From the NCBI GenBank assembly GCA_002436185.1, contig DJKX01000037.1:1-10183 (forward strand): a DNA stretch of 10,183 nt. The letters run 5' to 3'. Below are positions 1 through 7,212 of this stretch, one piece after another. Position numbers and translations under genes: made by a program. Below the pieces are notes generated by a model, which was not told the origin of the DNA, did not search any database, and was given only the letters and a program-made list of their open reading frames with translations. This DNA comes from Fidelibacterota bacterium UBA6531. Its GTDB lineage: Bacteria; Fidelibacterota; Marinisomatia; Marinisomatales; TCS55. The number at the start of each line of letters is the position of its first letter. The first letter of the stretch is position 1.

Positions 1-1
1 T

Positions 2-460
2 TTGATTGCCGCTATATTTGTTATGGGTTTAATTCTTTTAGCTGATTCACTCCCGCACACAGAATGGTCACCAGTAGATTCTGCAGCCTTTAATAAGGTT
101 TTCGGATTATTTGGGCCTGCTGTATTTGCTTCCATGGTAGCGTACTTGACTGCCCAGTTCATAGATATTCGCATGTTTCATTTTTGGAAACGGTTAACCA
201 AGGGAAAACATTTATGGTTAAGGAATAATGCATCAACAATCGTAAGTCAATTTGTGGATACAGCTTCAGTACTGCTATTATTATGTTTTGCCAATGTGCT
301 CGCTTGGGAACGGTTTCTGCCTTTATTGGAAAACGGATTTTTATTTAAAGTTCTTATTGCTATCATAGATACTCCCATTATTTATGGAGCCATTTATTTG
401 TTAAAAGGAAAAATTGAAATTGCACCTTTTAAGGAGGCTGTTGCTTATGAAGGATCATAA
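2..460 (+). CDS. yhhQ: Queuosine precursor transporter, YhhQ/VUT family (5' end outside window)
   Basis: C-terminal about 152 residues of an integral membrane protein of the YhhQ (VUT_1) family, whose characterised members import the queuosine precursors preQ0/preQ1 across the inner membrane. The visible part has the family hallmark of a polar, conserved stretch inside a hydrophobic protein: QFIDI (residues 52-56 of the visible part), RNNAST (74-79) and SQFVDT (82-87). Hydrophobic spans lie at about 1-14, 34-54, 85-102 and 113-133. Family members are usually about 200-235 residues, so the true start lies upstream of base 1. The TTG at position 2 is only the first codon in frame and should not be read as a start. 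The 3' end overlaps folE by 14 nt, implying co-transcription. FolE makes dihydroneopterin triphosphate, which feeds both folate and 7-deazaguanine synthesis, so the pairing is metabolically sensible. The family call is firm; the exact substrate is inferred. Confidence 0.9.
   Translation: MIAAIFVMGLILLADSLPHTEWSPVDSAAFNKVFGLFGPAVFASMVAYLTAQFIDIRMFHFWKRLTKGKHLWLRNNASTIVSQFVDTASVLLLLCFANVLAWERFLPLLENGFLFKVLIAIIDTPIIYGAIYLLKGKIEIAPFKEAVAYEGS
431..437 (+). promoter_or_regulatory. Strong Shine-Dalgarno site deciding the folE start
   Basis: AAGGAGG, a full anti-SD match, lies 9 nt before the ATG at 447 and inside the 3' end of the yhhQ-type gene. It favours 447 over the in-frame upstream ATG at 414, which would add 11 residues not expected in the family. 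It also shows that this organism uses canonical Shine-Dalgarno initiation. Confidence 0.85.
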
Positions 461-1016
461 TAATCTCAAGGAAATAACAAGATCATTGTTAAAGGAGATC
501 GGAGAAGATCCAAATCGCGATGGATTGTTAAAAACTCCTGAACGTGTGGCCAAAGCGTGGGACTTCTTCTCACAGGGATATGATACAGATATCCAAAGTA
601 TTGTGAACGACGCCATCTTTGAGGAGGATTGCAGCGAGATGGTTGTTGTCAGGGATATAGAATTCTTCAGCATGTGCGAGCATCATTTGATTCCCTTCTT
701 TGGACGTTGTCATGTAGGATATCTGCCAAATAAAAAGATCATAGGACTCTCCAAGATTCCACGCATTGTCGATGCATTTGCCCAGCGGTTACAGGTTCAG
801 GAAAGGCTAACCGGTCAGGTTGCAGAAATATTGATGGATATTCTTGACCCCAATGGTGTAGGTGTTGTAATGGAAGGTCGGCATCTTTGCATGCAAATGC
901 GTGGAGTGGAAAAACAAAATAGTTTCGCCACAACTTCAGCCATGTTTGGCCAATTTCGTGATTCTGCGGAAACACGTTCGGAATTTTTAAGCATTATAAA
1001 TAGGACTGTCGTATAA
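447..1016 (+). CDS. folE: GTP cyclohydrolase I (FolE)
   Basis: Cytosolic enzyme of 189 residues that converts GTP to 7,8-dihydroneopterin triphosphate and formate, the first step to tetrahydrofolate and also the entry to queuosine/7-deazaguanine synthesis. The Zn-site and active-site signature SMCEHHLIPFFG spans residues 75-86, with Cys77 and His80 as expected zinc ligands. The third ligand, Cys148, is in EGRHLCMQMRG (143-153), followed by the conserved EKQNSF (155-160). The N-terminal LLKTPERVAKAW (28-39) is also typical. The length matches type I enzymes without an N-terminal extension. The start at 447 is set by the AAGGAGG site. The gene overlaps the upstream transporter by 14 nt, and its TAA stop shares one base with the ATG of the dihydrolipoyl dehydrogenase gene, so it sits inside a translationally coupled operon. 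No zinc-responsive (FolE2) variant is involved, because all three zinc ligands are present. Confidence 0.97.
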   Translation: MKDHNNLKEITRSLLKEIGEDPNRDGLLKTPERVAKAWDFFSQGYDTDIQSIVNDAIFEEDCSEMVVVRDIEFFSMCEHHLIPFFGRCHVGYLPNKKIIGLSKIPRIVDAFAQRLQVQERLTGQVAEILMDILDPNGVGVVMEGRHLCMQMRGVEKQNSFATTSAMFGQFRDSAETRSEFLSIINRTVV

Positions 1017-2404
1017 TGGCAAAATTTGATATAGCAGTTTTGGGCGGCGGCCCCGGTGGCTATGTTGCGGCGATCCGTGCGGCACAATTGGGCAAAAATG
1101 TTGCGATTATAGATAAGGATCGGTTGGGAGGCATTTGCCTCAACTGGGGCTGTATTCCCACAAAGGCGCTGTTGAAGAATGCAGAAGTATTTCATTATAT
1201 AAAAAATGCCGATAAGTATGGAATCAATATTCCGAAATACACCATTGATTTTGGAGCAACTATTTCCAGAAGCCGGGCAGTTGCAGATCAATTATCGAAG
1301 GGCATTGCCTTTTTAATGAAGAAAAATAATATTACTCATATCGAAGGAAACGGAATACTGACATCTGCAACATCCATTGAGATTACCAAAGGAAAGAAAA
1401 AAGAAACCATTTCAGCTGAAAAAATCATATTGGCTACAGGAGGAAGGCCGCGGTCATTCTCAGGAATGGAACTTGATGGTAATCGTATTATTTCTTCCAA
1501 AGAAGCTATGACTCTTAATAAAATTCCCAAGAAAATGATTATAATTGGCTCGGGTGCAATCGGTGTTGAATTTGCATACTTCTATAATGAATACGGCACT
1601 GAAATCCACCTTATTGAAATGCTGCCCCGCATCGTTCCCATTGAAGATGAAGCTGTCTCCAAGGAATTGGCACGTAATTTCAAAAAGTCCGGGATAAAGA
1701 TATATACGAATGCTGAAGTTTCAAAAATTGATGCTCTTAAAACAAAAGTTAAAGTTCATCTAAAGCGCAAGGGGAAAAAAGAAACTATCGAAGGCGATAT
1801 TGCCTTGGTGGCAATCGGAGTAACAGGAAATATCGAAGGAATTGGACTTGAAGATATTGGCGTTGCAACAGATAAAGGCGCCATTATAATAAATGAATTC
1901 AGCCAAACGTCCGTGCCAAATATTTATGCCATTGGCGATGTAACAGGACCGCCATGGCTGGCTCATGTTGCGTCGGCTCAAGGCCATGTAGCTGCGGAGC
2001 ATGCTGCTGGTCATGATACCACACCGGTTGATTATACAAATATTCCTGGATGTACGTATTGCCAGCCCCAAGTTGCATCAATTGGCTTGACAGAATCAGC
2101 TGCCAAAGAAAAAGGTTATGATGTAAAAATAGGAAAGTTTGATTTCAAAGCCAGCGGGAAAGCCATGGCTTCCGGTGATACAACCGGCTTTGTGAAACTT
2201 GTATTTGATAGCAAATATGGTGAATTACTCGGTGCTCATATCATTGGTTCGGAAGCAACGGAAATGATCGCTGAACTGGGAATGGCGAAAGCATTAGAAT
2301 CCACTTGGCATGAATTGGCAACAACAGTCCATGCCCATCCAACATTATCAGAAGCAGTTATGGAAGCAGCATTAGATGCCATGGGTCAGGGAGTGCATCA
2401 ATAA
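1016..2404 (+). CDS. lpdA: Dihydrolipoyl dehydrogenase (E3)
   Basis: FAD-dependent disulfide oxidoreductase of 462 residues. As the E3 component of 2-oxoacid dehydrogenase complexes it reoxidises the dihydrolipoyl group of E2 and reduces NAD+. In order it shows the FAD-binding GGGPGG (10-15), the redox-active disulfide CLNWGC (Cys41/Cys46, CX4C), the NAD-binding GSGAIG (178-183), the second FAD motif YAIGDV (304-309) and the C-terminal catalytic HPTLSE (His441, Glu446). Length is normal. A CTYCQPQ stretch (346-352) puts an extra CXXC pair at the start of the dimerisation domain, where many relatives have VYTxPE. The start codon overlaps the folE stop by one base, with AGGA 10 nt upstream; the stop overlaps the lipB start by one base. 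Being next to E1, E2 and the lipoylation genes marks it as the dedicated E3 of the complex encoded here, though one Lpd often serves several complexes. Confidence 0.98.
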   Translation: MAKFDIAVLGGGPGGYVAAIRAAQLGKNVAIIDKDRLGGICLNWGCIPTKALLKNAEVFHYIKNADKYGINIPKYTIDFGATISRSRAVADQLSKGIAFLMKKNNITHIEGNGILTSATSIEITKGKKKETISAEKIILATGGRPRSFSGMELDGNRIISSKEAMTLNKIPKKMIIIGSGAIGVEFAYFYNEYGTEIHLIEMLPRIVPIEDEAVSKELARNFKKSGIKIYTNAEVSKIDALKTKVKVHLKRKGKKETIEGDIALVAIGVTGNIEGIGLEDIGVATDKGAIIINEFSQTSVPNIYAIGDVTGPPWLAHVASAQGHVAAEHAAGHDTTPVDYTNIPGCTYCQPQVASIGLTESAAKEKGYDVKIGKFDFKASGKAMASGDTTGFVKLVFDSKYGELLGAHIIGSEATEMIAELGMAKALESTWHELATTVHAHPTLSEAVMEAALDAMGQGVHQ

Positions 2405-3039
2405 TGCTGAATTTCCGTGACCTGGGATTATCACCCTATCAGCAAACATGGGATTTGCAAAAGAAATTACAATCCCGGCGTATCAAAAATGAAATTGAAG
2501 ATACCGTATTATTGGTTGAACACGAACCGGTATACACCTTTGGGAAAAATGCGGATGATAACCACCTCTTACAGAATTACCCTGATGATGTAAACATTTT
2601 TCATATCGAGCGGGGAGGAGATATTACGTTTCATGGCCCGGGGCAACTCGTGGGCTATCCTATTATAGATCTCCACAATTATAAAATGAGTATTAGTTGG
2701 TTCATGCGGTCTCTGGAAGACATTATTATTAATACACTCATGCATTATGACATTGCAGCAAATCGCAAAGAAGGTCTTACAGGTGTATGGGTAAAAGATG
2801 AAAAGATTGCTGCATTGGGCGTACGTATATCACGATGGGTAACCATGCATGGATTTGCATTAAATGTGAATACACAACTCCATTATTACGATAGTATTAT
2901 TCCTTGCGGGATCTTTGAATATGGTGTGACGTCTATGGAAAAAGTATTAAGCAAAGAAATAGATATGGATGAAGTCAAACACGTACTTATCCAACAATTC
3001 GAAAATATTTTTAACTCACATTTAACCTCGGTGGACTGA
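2404..3039 (+). CDS. lipB: Octanoyl-[acyl carrier protein]:protein octanoyltransferase (LipB)
   Basis: Cytosolic enzyme of 211 residues that moves octanoate from acyl carrier protein to the target lysine of lipoyl domains, the first step of endogenous lipoate assembly. The signature RGGDITFHGPGQLVGYPI spans 70-87. The catalytic pair is visible as Lys134 in KIAALGVR (134-141) and Cys168 in IIPCGI (165-170), corresponding to the Lys/Cys dyad of characterised LipB enzymes. HGFALNVN (149-156) is also diagnostic. Having both the RGGDxTFHGPGQ motif and the PCGI cysteine separates it from lipoate-protein ligase LplA and from LipM/LipL. Length is typical. Its start overlaps the lpdA stop by one base (AGGGAG lies 10 nt upstream) and its TGA overlaps the E1 start by one base. 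With lipA two genes downstream, the operon carries the whole de novo lipoylation route for its own E2. Confidence 0.97.
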   Translation: MLNFRDLGLSPYQQTWDLQKKLQSRRIKNEIEDTVLLVEHEPVYTFGKNADDNHLLQNYPDDVNIFHIERGGDITFHGPGQLVGYPIIDLHNYKMSISWFMRSLEDIIINTLMHYDIAANRKEGLTGVWVKDEKIAALGVRISRWVTMHGFALNVNTQLHYYDSIIPCGIFEYGVTSMEKVLSKEIDMDEVKHVLIQQFENIFNSHLTSVD

Positions 3040-5042
3040 TGGCGCGTTTACACGGATTTATGAAAAAGGAATTGCTGGCAGTATACCGCAACATGGTGAC
3101 TGCCCGGCGTTTGGACGAAAAAATGCTGATTATGCTGAAGCAGGGCAAAAGTTTTTTTCACATTGGCGGGTCTGGCCATGAAGCGGCTCAATTAGCTGCA
3201 GCTGCAGTATTGCGACCAGGTGAAGATTGGGCATATCCCTATTACCGCGATGCTGCATTATGCCTTGGTTTGGGCATGACTGCTAAAGAACAATTATTAT
3301 GTTTCCTGGCCCGGAAAGATGATCCCAATTCCGGTGGTCGGCAAATGCCACAACATTACGGACACAAAGATTTACGCATAGTCAGTCAATCCAGCCCCAC
3401 AGGATCACAATATTTGCAAAGTGTAGGAACAGCCATAACGCGTAAATGGGAAAAAACGAAAGAAATCGTATACGTTTCCAGCGGTGAGGGCACAACCAGC
3501 CAGGGGGATTTTCATGAAGCCTTGAACTGGTCCAGCCGGGGAAAAGCCCCAGTTATATTCCATGTCCAGGATAATGAATACGCTATCAGTGTCCATATTT
3601 CAGAACAAACGGCCGGCGGTTCAGTTTATTCCATGGTGTCCGGATATCAAAACTTGGCGCGTTTTGATGTTGACGGCACCGATTTTTTTGAAACACATCT
3701 CGCTTTTAAAAAAGCTGCTGAACGTGCTCGGAAAGGAAAAGGACCCTCAGTTATTGTTAGTCATGTGGTGCGTTTACTGCCCCATTCTTCTTCAGATGAC
3801 CAGCGTAAATACAGGACGGAAGATGAATTATCTGTTGACCTTTCTAAAGATCCAATAACGCGGTTCGAGAAAATGTGTACTGCTGCAGGGACGATCAGTC
3901 AAAAAGAGTTTGACAAGATCAAAAAAGAGGTTTTTGCACAAATTGACGAAGATTCAGAATGGGCCGCACAACAGGACCATCCTGATATTGACACTGCTTT
4001 GGATCATATTTATTCAAATAACAACCCATTAAAAGAGACTAAAATAAACCAAGTTGCTGATAAAATTGTAATTGTAGATGCCATAAACCATGCATTGGCA
4101 GAAGAAATGAAAACGAATAAAAAAATGGTGATTTTTGGTCAGGATATTGCTGATCCAAAAGGCGGGGTATTTACAGCAACGAAAGGGCTCTCGGATACAT
4201 TCGGAAAAGACAGAGTATTTAATGCACCACTGGCTGAATCTTCAATAATCGGGACTGCCGTGGGCATGGCAGTTACCGGTTGGAAACCAGTTGTAGAAAT
4301 ACAATTTGGCGATTATATCTGGTATGGTATGATGCAAATCAGGAACGAAGTGGCCACGATGCGCTACCGCTCCAATAATAAATGGAGTTGCCCAATGGTC
4401 ATCCGTATCCCCGTTGGCGGATATATCCATGGTGCACTTTGTCACAGTCAATCCATTGACGGTTATTTTATCCACATACCGGGTTTATGTATTGCTTATC
4501 CTTCTAATGCTGCAGATGCGAAAGGATTGCTGAAGGCTGCCTGTCAGATGGATGATCCTGTTTTGTTTTTGGAACATAAAGGTTTGTATCGTCAGGGGTA
4601 TTGCACTACGCCTGAACCGGACAAGAATTACGTACTCCCATTTGGTAAGGCCAGGGTTGTCCAGGAAGGAACACAGGTTACCATCATTACCTGGGGCGCC
4701 ATGGTCCAAAAATCAATTGAAGCTGTACAGGAGTGTAATGTAGTGGAAGCTGTGGAAATCATTGATTTACGCACCCTGAACCCTTTGGACAGGGATTCAA
4801 TTAGAGTCTCATTAGAGAAAACGAGTAAAGTATTGGTTGTTTACGAAGATAACCTAACCAATGGCCCTGGTGCGGAAATTGCGGCAATTATCGCTAATGA
4901 ATATTTTGAATTGCTGGATGGACCTATTATGAGAGTTGCAGCCAAAGATTCACCTATACCGTACAATTGGTATTTGGAAGAAAAAATATTGCCGCAGACA
5001 GCAGATATTGTATCTGCGTTGAAAGAATTAATGGAGTATTAA
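3039..5042 (+). CDS. 2-oxoacid dehydrogenase E1, fused alpha-beta (branched-chain type)
   Basis: Thiamine diphosphate-dependent decarboxylase of 667 residues carrying E1 alpha (about 10-325) and E1 beta (about 343-667) in one chain, joined by a short linker. It decarboxylates a 2-oxoacid and passes the acyl group to the E2 lipoyl arm. Alpha part: GSGHEAAQ (44-51), YRDAAL (69-74), SQSSPTG (116-122), and the thiamine/Mg motif GEG (149-151) through DNEYAIS (178-184), so Glu150, Asn179 and Tyr181 are the likely metal-site residues, as in branched-chain E1 alpha. HSSSDDQRKYR (249-259) matches the loop that carries the regulatory serine in the mitochondrial branched-chain enzyme. Beta part: PLAESSIIGTAVG (397-409, likely catalytic Glu400) and GGYIHGALCHSQS (460-472, His469). 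These features favour a branched-chain 2-oxoacid, but pyruvate use is possible because similar fused E1s are poorly characterised. Start 3039 overlaps lipB; an alternative ATG lies at 3060 (residue 8), and neither has a well-spaced ribosome site. Confidence 0.95.
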   Translation: MARLHGFMKKELLAVYRNMVTARRLDEKMLIMLKQGKSFFHIGGSGHEAAQLAAAAVLRPGEDWAYPYYRDAALCLGLGMTAKEQLLCFLARKDDPNSGGRQMPQHYGHKDLRIVSQSSPTGSQYLQSVGTAITRKWEKTKEIVYVSSGEGTTSQGDFHEALNWSSRGKAPVIFHVQDNEYAISVHISEQTAGGSVYSMVSGYQNLARFDVDGTDFFETHLAFKKAAERARKGKGPSVIVSHVVRLLPHSSSDDQRKYRTEDELSVDLSKDPITRFEKMCTAAGTISQKEFDKIKKEVFAQIDEDSEWAAQQDHPDIDTALDHIYSNNNPLKETKINQVADKIVIVDAINHALAEEMKTNKKMVIFGQDIADPKGGVFTATKGLSDTFGKDRVFNAPLAESSIIGTAVGMAVTGWKPVVEIQFGDYIWYGMMQIRNEVATMRYRSNNKWSCPMVIRIPVGGYIHGALCHSQSIDGYFIHIPGLCIAYPSNAADAKGLLKAACQMDDPVLFLEHKGLYRQGYCTTPEPDKNYVLPFGKARVVQEGTQVTIITWGAMVQKSIEAVQECNVVEAVEIIDLRTLNPLDRDSIRVSLEKTSKVLVVYEDNLTNGPGAEIAAIIANEYFELLDGPIMRVAAKDSPIPYNWYLEEKILPQTADIVSALKELMEY

Positions 5043-5044
5043 CC

Positions 5045-6340
5045 ATGTTAGTAGATGTTGTTATGCCAAAAATGGGTGAATCAATTACCGAGGGTACAAT
5101 TTTAGAATGGCGGAAAGAAGTGGGTGATACCATCGCAGCAGATGAGATTTTACTGGAAATCGGAACGGATAAAGTGGATTCTGAAATCCCTTCGCCCAAC
5201 GCAGGGGTCATTGCCGAAATTCTAGCTGAACCCAATGATGTGGTTGAAGTGGGGAAAGTAATCGTCCGTATTGAAACAGATGGCGATTCTGCGGTTGTAA
5301 AAAAACAGGAAAAAAAACCTGTTGTGGAATCATCTTCGAAAGAAGTGGTTGAACCAGATTCTAAAAAAGAAATTGTAAAAGAAGAAGCAGTAGTTTCTGC
5401 ACCACCTTCAATAATTCGAGAGCAAACTGACAAAAAGGAAACAAGTGGAAAAAGATTCTTTACACCTGTTGTAAAAGCTATAGCAAGAAAAGAAGGAATT
5501 CGTTTAGAAGAATTAAATATTATTTCAGGATCAGGAATAAACGGTCGTGTAACTAAGAAAGACCTACTAGCTTATATAGAAACCAGGACAGCAGTGCCAA
5601 CAGCTCCGCCTGTTCCTGCGGTCGTTTCACAATTAACGGATGAACGCGTTGAGATGGATAAAATACGCAAATCCATTGCCGAACATATGCGCATGAGCCT
5701 GGATACATCTGCCCATTTCCATTTGATGAATGAAGTGGATATGACACATATTGTGCAGTATGTGGATGCAAATGGTGCCGGCTTTAAATCAAGGGAAGGA
5801 TTCTCCTTGACCTATACACCATTCATCGTTTATGCCTGTGTGCGTGCCTTGCAATTCTCCCCGGATATGAACAGTTCACTGGAAGGAACAACCATTATTC
5901 GTAAAAAGAATATCAATATTGGGTTGGCTGTTGCAGTGGATGCCGGCCTGATGGTACCTGTTATTCCTCGATGCGAAGAATTGAACTTCCTGGGGTTATG
6001 CAGGAAAGTTCGTGATTTAGCCGCCCGAGCGCGCAGCAAAAAAATCAAACCGGATGAACTTTCAGGCTCAACGTTTTCCATTTCAAATTTCGGTATATTT
6101 AACGTAACCATCGGCACACCGATCATAAACCAGCCTAACGTTGGCATTTTGGGAGTGGGAACGATCAAGAAAAAACCGGTCGTCATTGAAAATGCTGATG
6201 GCGATGCCATAGGTATTCGTTCCATGATGTATTTGTCCATTGGCTTTGACCATCGCCTGATTGATGGTGCCGGTGGAGCGCAATTCATCCAGTCAATACA
6301 GCAAAACCTTGAAAATATGGATTTGGAGCACCTTTTCTAA
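5045..6340 (+). CDS. 2-oxoacid dehydrogenase E2, dihydrolipoamide acyltransferase
   Basis: Core acyltransferase of 431 residues that accepts the acyl group from E1 on a swinging lipoyl arm and transfers it to CoA. Domain order: one lipoyl domain (1-78) with GESITEGT (11-18) and the lipoylated lysine Lys43 in GTDKVDSEIPSP; a flexible Lys/Glu/Val/Ser-rich linker (about 79-135); the peripheral subunit-binding domain (about 137-179, containing TPVVKAIARKEGI and GSGINGRVTKKDLL) that docks E1/E3; a short Ala/Pro/Val linker (about 182-196); and the catalytic domain (about 200-431) ending in FDHRLIDGAG (401-410) with active-site His403 and Asp407. The ATG at 5045 is chosen because GGAG (5033-5036) precedes it by 8 nt and the lipoyl domain begins at residue 1. 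The reading frame is open further upstream but would overlap E1. It lies 2 nt after E1 and overlaps lipA by one base. The lipoyl motif style fits branched-chain or pyruvate complexes; the substrate is not settled. Confidence 0.96.
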   Translation: MLVDVVMPKMGESITEGTILEWRKEVGDTIAADEILLEIGTDKVDSEIPSPNAGVIAEILAEPNDVVEVGKVIVRIETDGDSAVVKKQEKKPVVESSSKEVVEPDSKKEIVKEEAVVSAPPSIIREQTDKKETSGKRFFTPVVKAIARKEGIRLEELNIISGSGINGRVTKKDLLAYIETRTAVPTAPPVPAVVSQLTDERVEMDKIRKSIAEHMRMSLDTSAHFHLMNEVDMTHIVQYVDANGAGFKSREGFSLTYTPFIVYACVRALQFSPDMNSSLEGTTIIRKKNINIGLAVAVDAGLMVPVIPRCEELNFLGLCRKVRDLAARARSKKIKPDELSGSTFSISNFGIFNVTIGTPIINQPNVGILGVGTIKKKPVVIENADGDAIGIRSMMYLSIGFDHRLIDGAGGAQFIQSIQQNLENMDLEHLF

Positions 6341-7212
6341 TGGCAACAATGCAAACACCTAGAATCAGTAAACCCAAGATACGCTTACAGATCGGTGACA
6401 GTTATAAGTTTGTGGATCAGGTTGTGCAAGGGAACAATCTGCATACGGTTTGCGAGGAAGCGCGCTGTCCCAATATTTACGAATGCTGGAACAGGGGTAC
6501 AGCTACGATTATGATTCTTGGTGATGTGTGCACAAGGGCCTGTGGTTTTTGTTCGGTTAAAACGGGGCGTCCCACCTGGAATGATCCATCTGAACCGACT
6601 CGAACTGCCATGGCCGTAAAAAAAATGAAACTGCGCCATGTGGTCATTACTTCAGTAGACCGGGATGACCTGAAACCTGACTTTGGTGCAGAGATTTGGG
6701 CAGAAACAATTAGAAAAATTCATCATTATGCTCCTTCCTGCTCCGTGGAAGTATTAACACCGGATTTCCAGGGATTCTACCCCGCGCTGGAAAAAGTGTT
6801 TGCAGCAGATCCGGAAATATTTTCTCACAATGTGGAATGTGTTGAGCGAATAAGTAAAGACGTAAGGTCCCAGGCAAATTGGCAGCGCAGTATGAGCGTT
6901 TTGCAGCATTCAGTTGATTATGGAATATTGACAAAAACAGGTATAATGGCAGGTTTGGGAGAAACAAAGGATGAAGTTTTTGCAACCATGGAGGAGGTCG
7001 TTAATATTGGTGTAAAAATCTTCACCATAGGTCAGTATCTTCAACCCACACAAAATCATTTACCCGTGGACAGGTATGTTGGTTCTGGAGAATTTGATGA
7101 ATATAAAAAACGGGGATTAGAAATGGGATTTACTGTTGTGGAATCAGGGCCATTGGTACGAAGTTCATATCATGCAGATGAACAGGCTCGTTTAAGTGGA
7201 ATATTAATCTAA
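6340..7212 (+). CDS. lipA: Lipoyl synthase (LipA)
   Basis: Radical S-adenosylmethionine enzyme of 290 residues that inserts two sulfur atoms into octanoyl-lysine on lipoyl domains, completing the cofactor that LipB begins. Both iron-sulfur sites are present: the auxiliary cluster motif CX4CX5C (Cys38, Cys43, Cys49 in CEEARCPNIYEC) and the radical SAM motif CX3CX2C (Cys64, Cys68, Cys71 in CTRACGFC). The C-terminal RSSYHA motif (274-279), which supplies the serine ligand of the auxiliary cluster in this family, is intact, so the enzyme looks functional. Length is at the lower end of the usual range, with no long N-terminal extension. The start shares one base with the E2 stop and has GGAG (6325-6328) 11 nt upstream. 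The next gene begins on the base after its stop. The adjacent E2 product is the obvious substrate. Confidence 0.98.
   Translation: MATMQTPRISKPKIRLQIGDSYKFVDQVVQGNNLHTVCEEARCPNIYECWNRGTATIMILGDVCTRACGFCSVKTGRPTWNDPSEPTRTAMAVKKMKLRHVVITSVDRDDLKPDFGAEIWAETIRKIHHYAPSCSVEVLTPDFQGFYPALEKVFAADPEIFSHNVECVERISKDVRSQANWQRSMSVLQHSVDYGILTKTGIMAGLGETKDEVFATMEEVVNIGVKIFTIGQYLQPTQNHLPVDRYVGSGEFDEYKKRGLEMGFTVVESGPLVRSSYHADEQARLSGILI

Noticed and set aside
414..446. Upstream ATG for folE
   Set aside because: No ribosome site precedes it, whereas AAGGAGG at 431-437 points to 447.
815..1291. Minus-strand open frame of 158 codons
   Set aside because: Fully opposite folE and lpdA, both strongly supported; no domain signature.
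3562..3858. Plus-strand open frame of 98 codons in another frame
   Set aside because: Lies entirely within the E1 alpha coding region, which shows family motifs throughout its own frame.
4967..5044. Upstream extension of the E2 reading frame
   Set aside because: Would overlap E1 by 76 nt and add 26 residues ahead of the lipoyl domain. The ATG at 5045 has a GGAG site 8 nt upstream and begins exactly at the domain.
4954..5433. Minus-strand open frame of 159 codons, Ser/Thr-rich
   Set aside because: It lies opposite the E1 end and the E2 lipoyl domain and linker; its Ser/Thr/Phe richness is the complement of a Lys/Glu/Val-rich coding strand. No recognisable motif.
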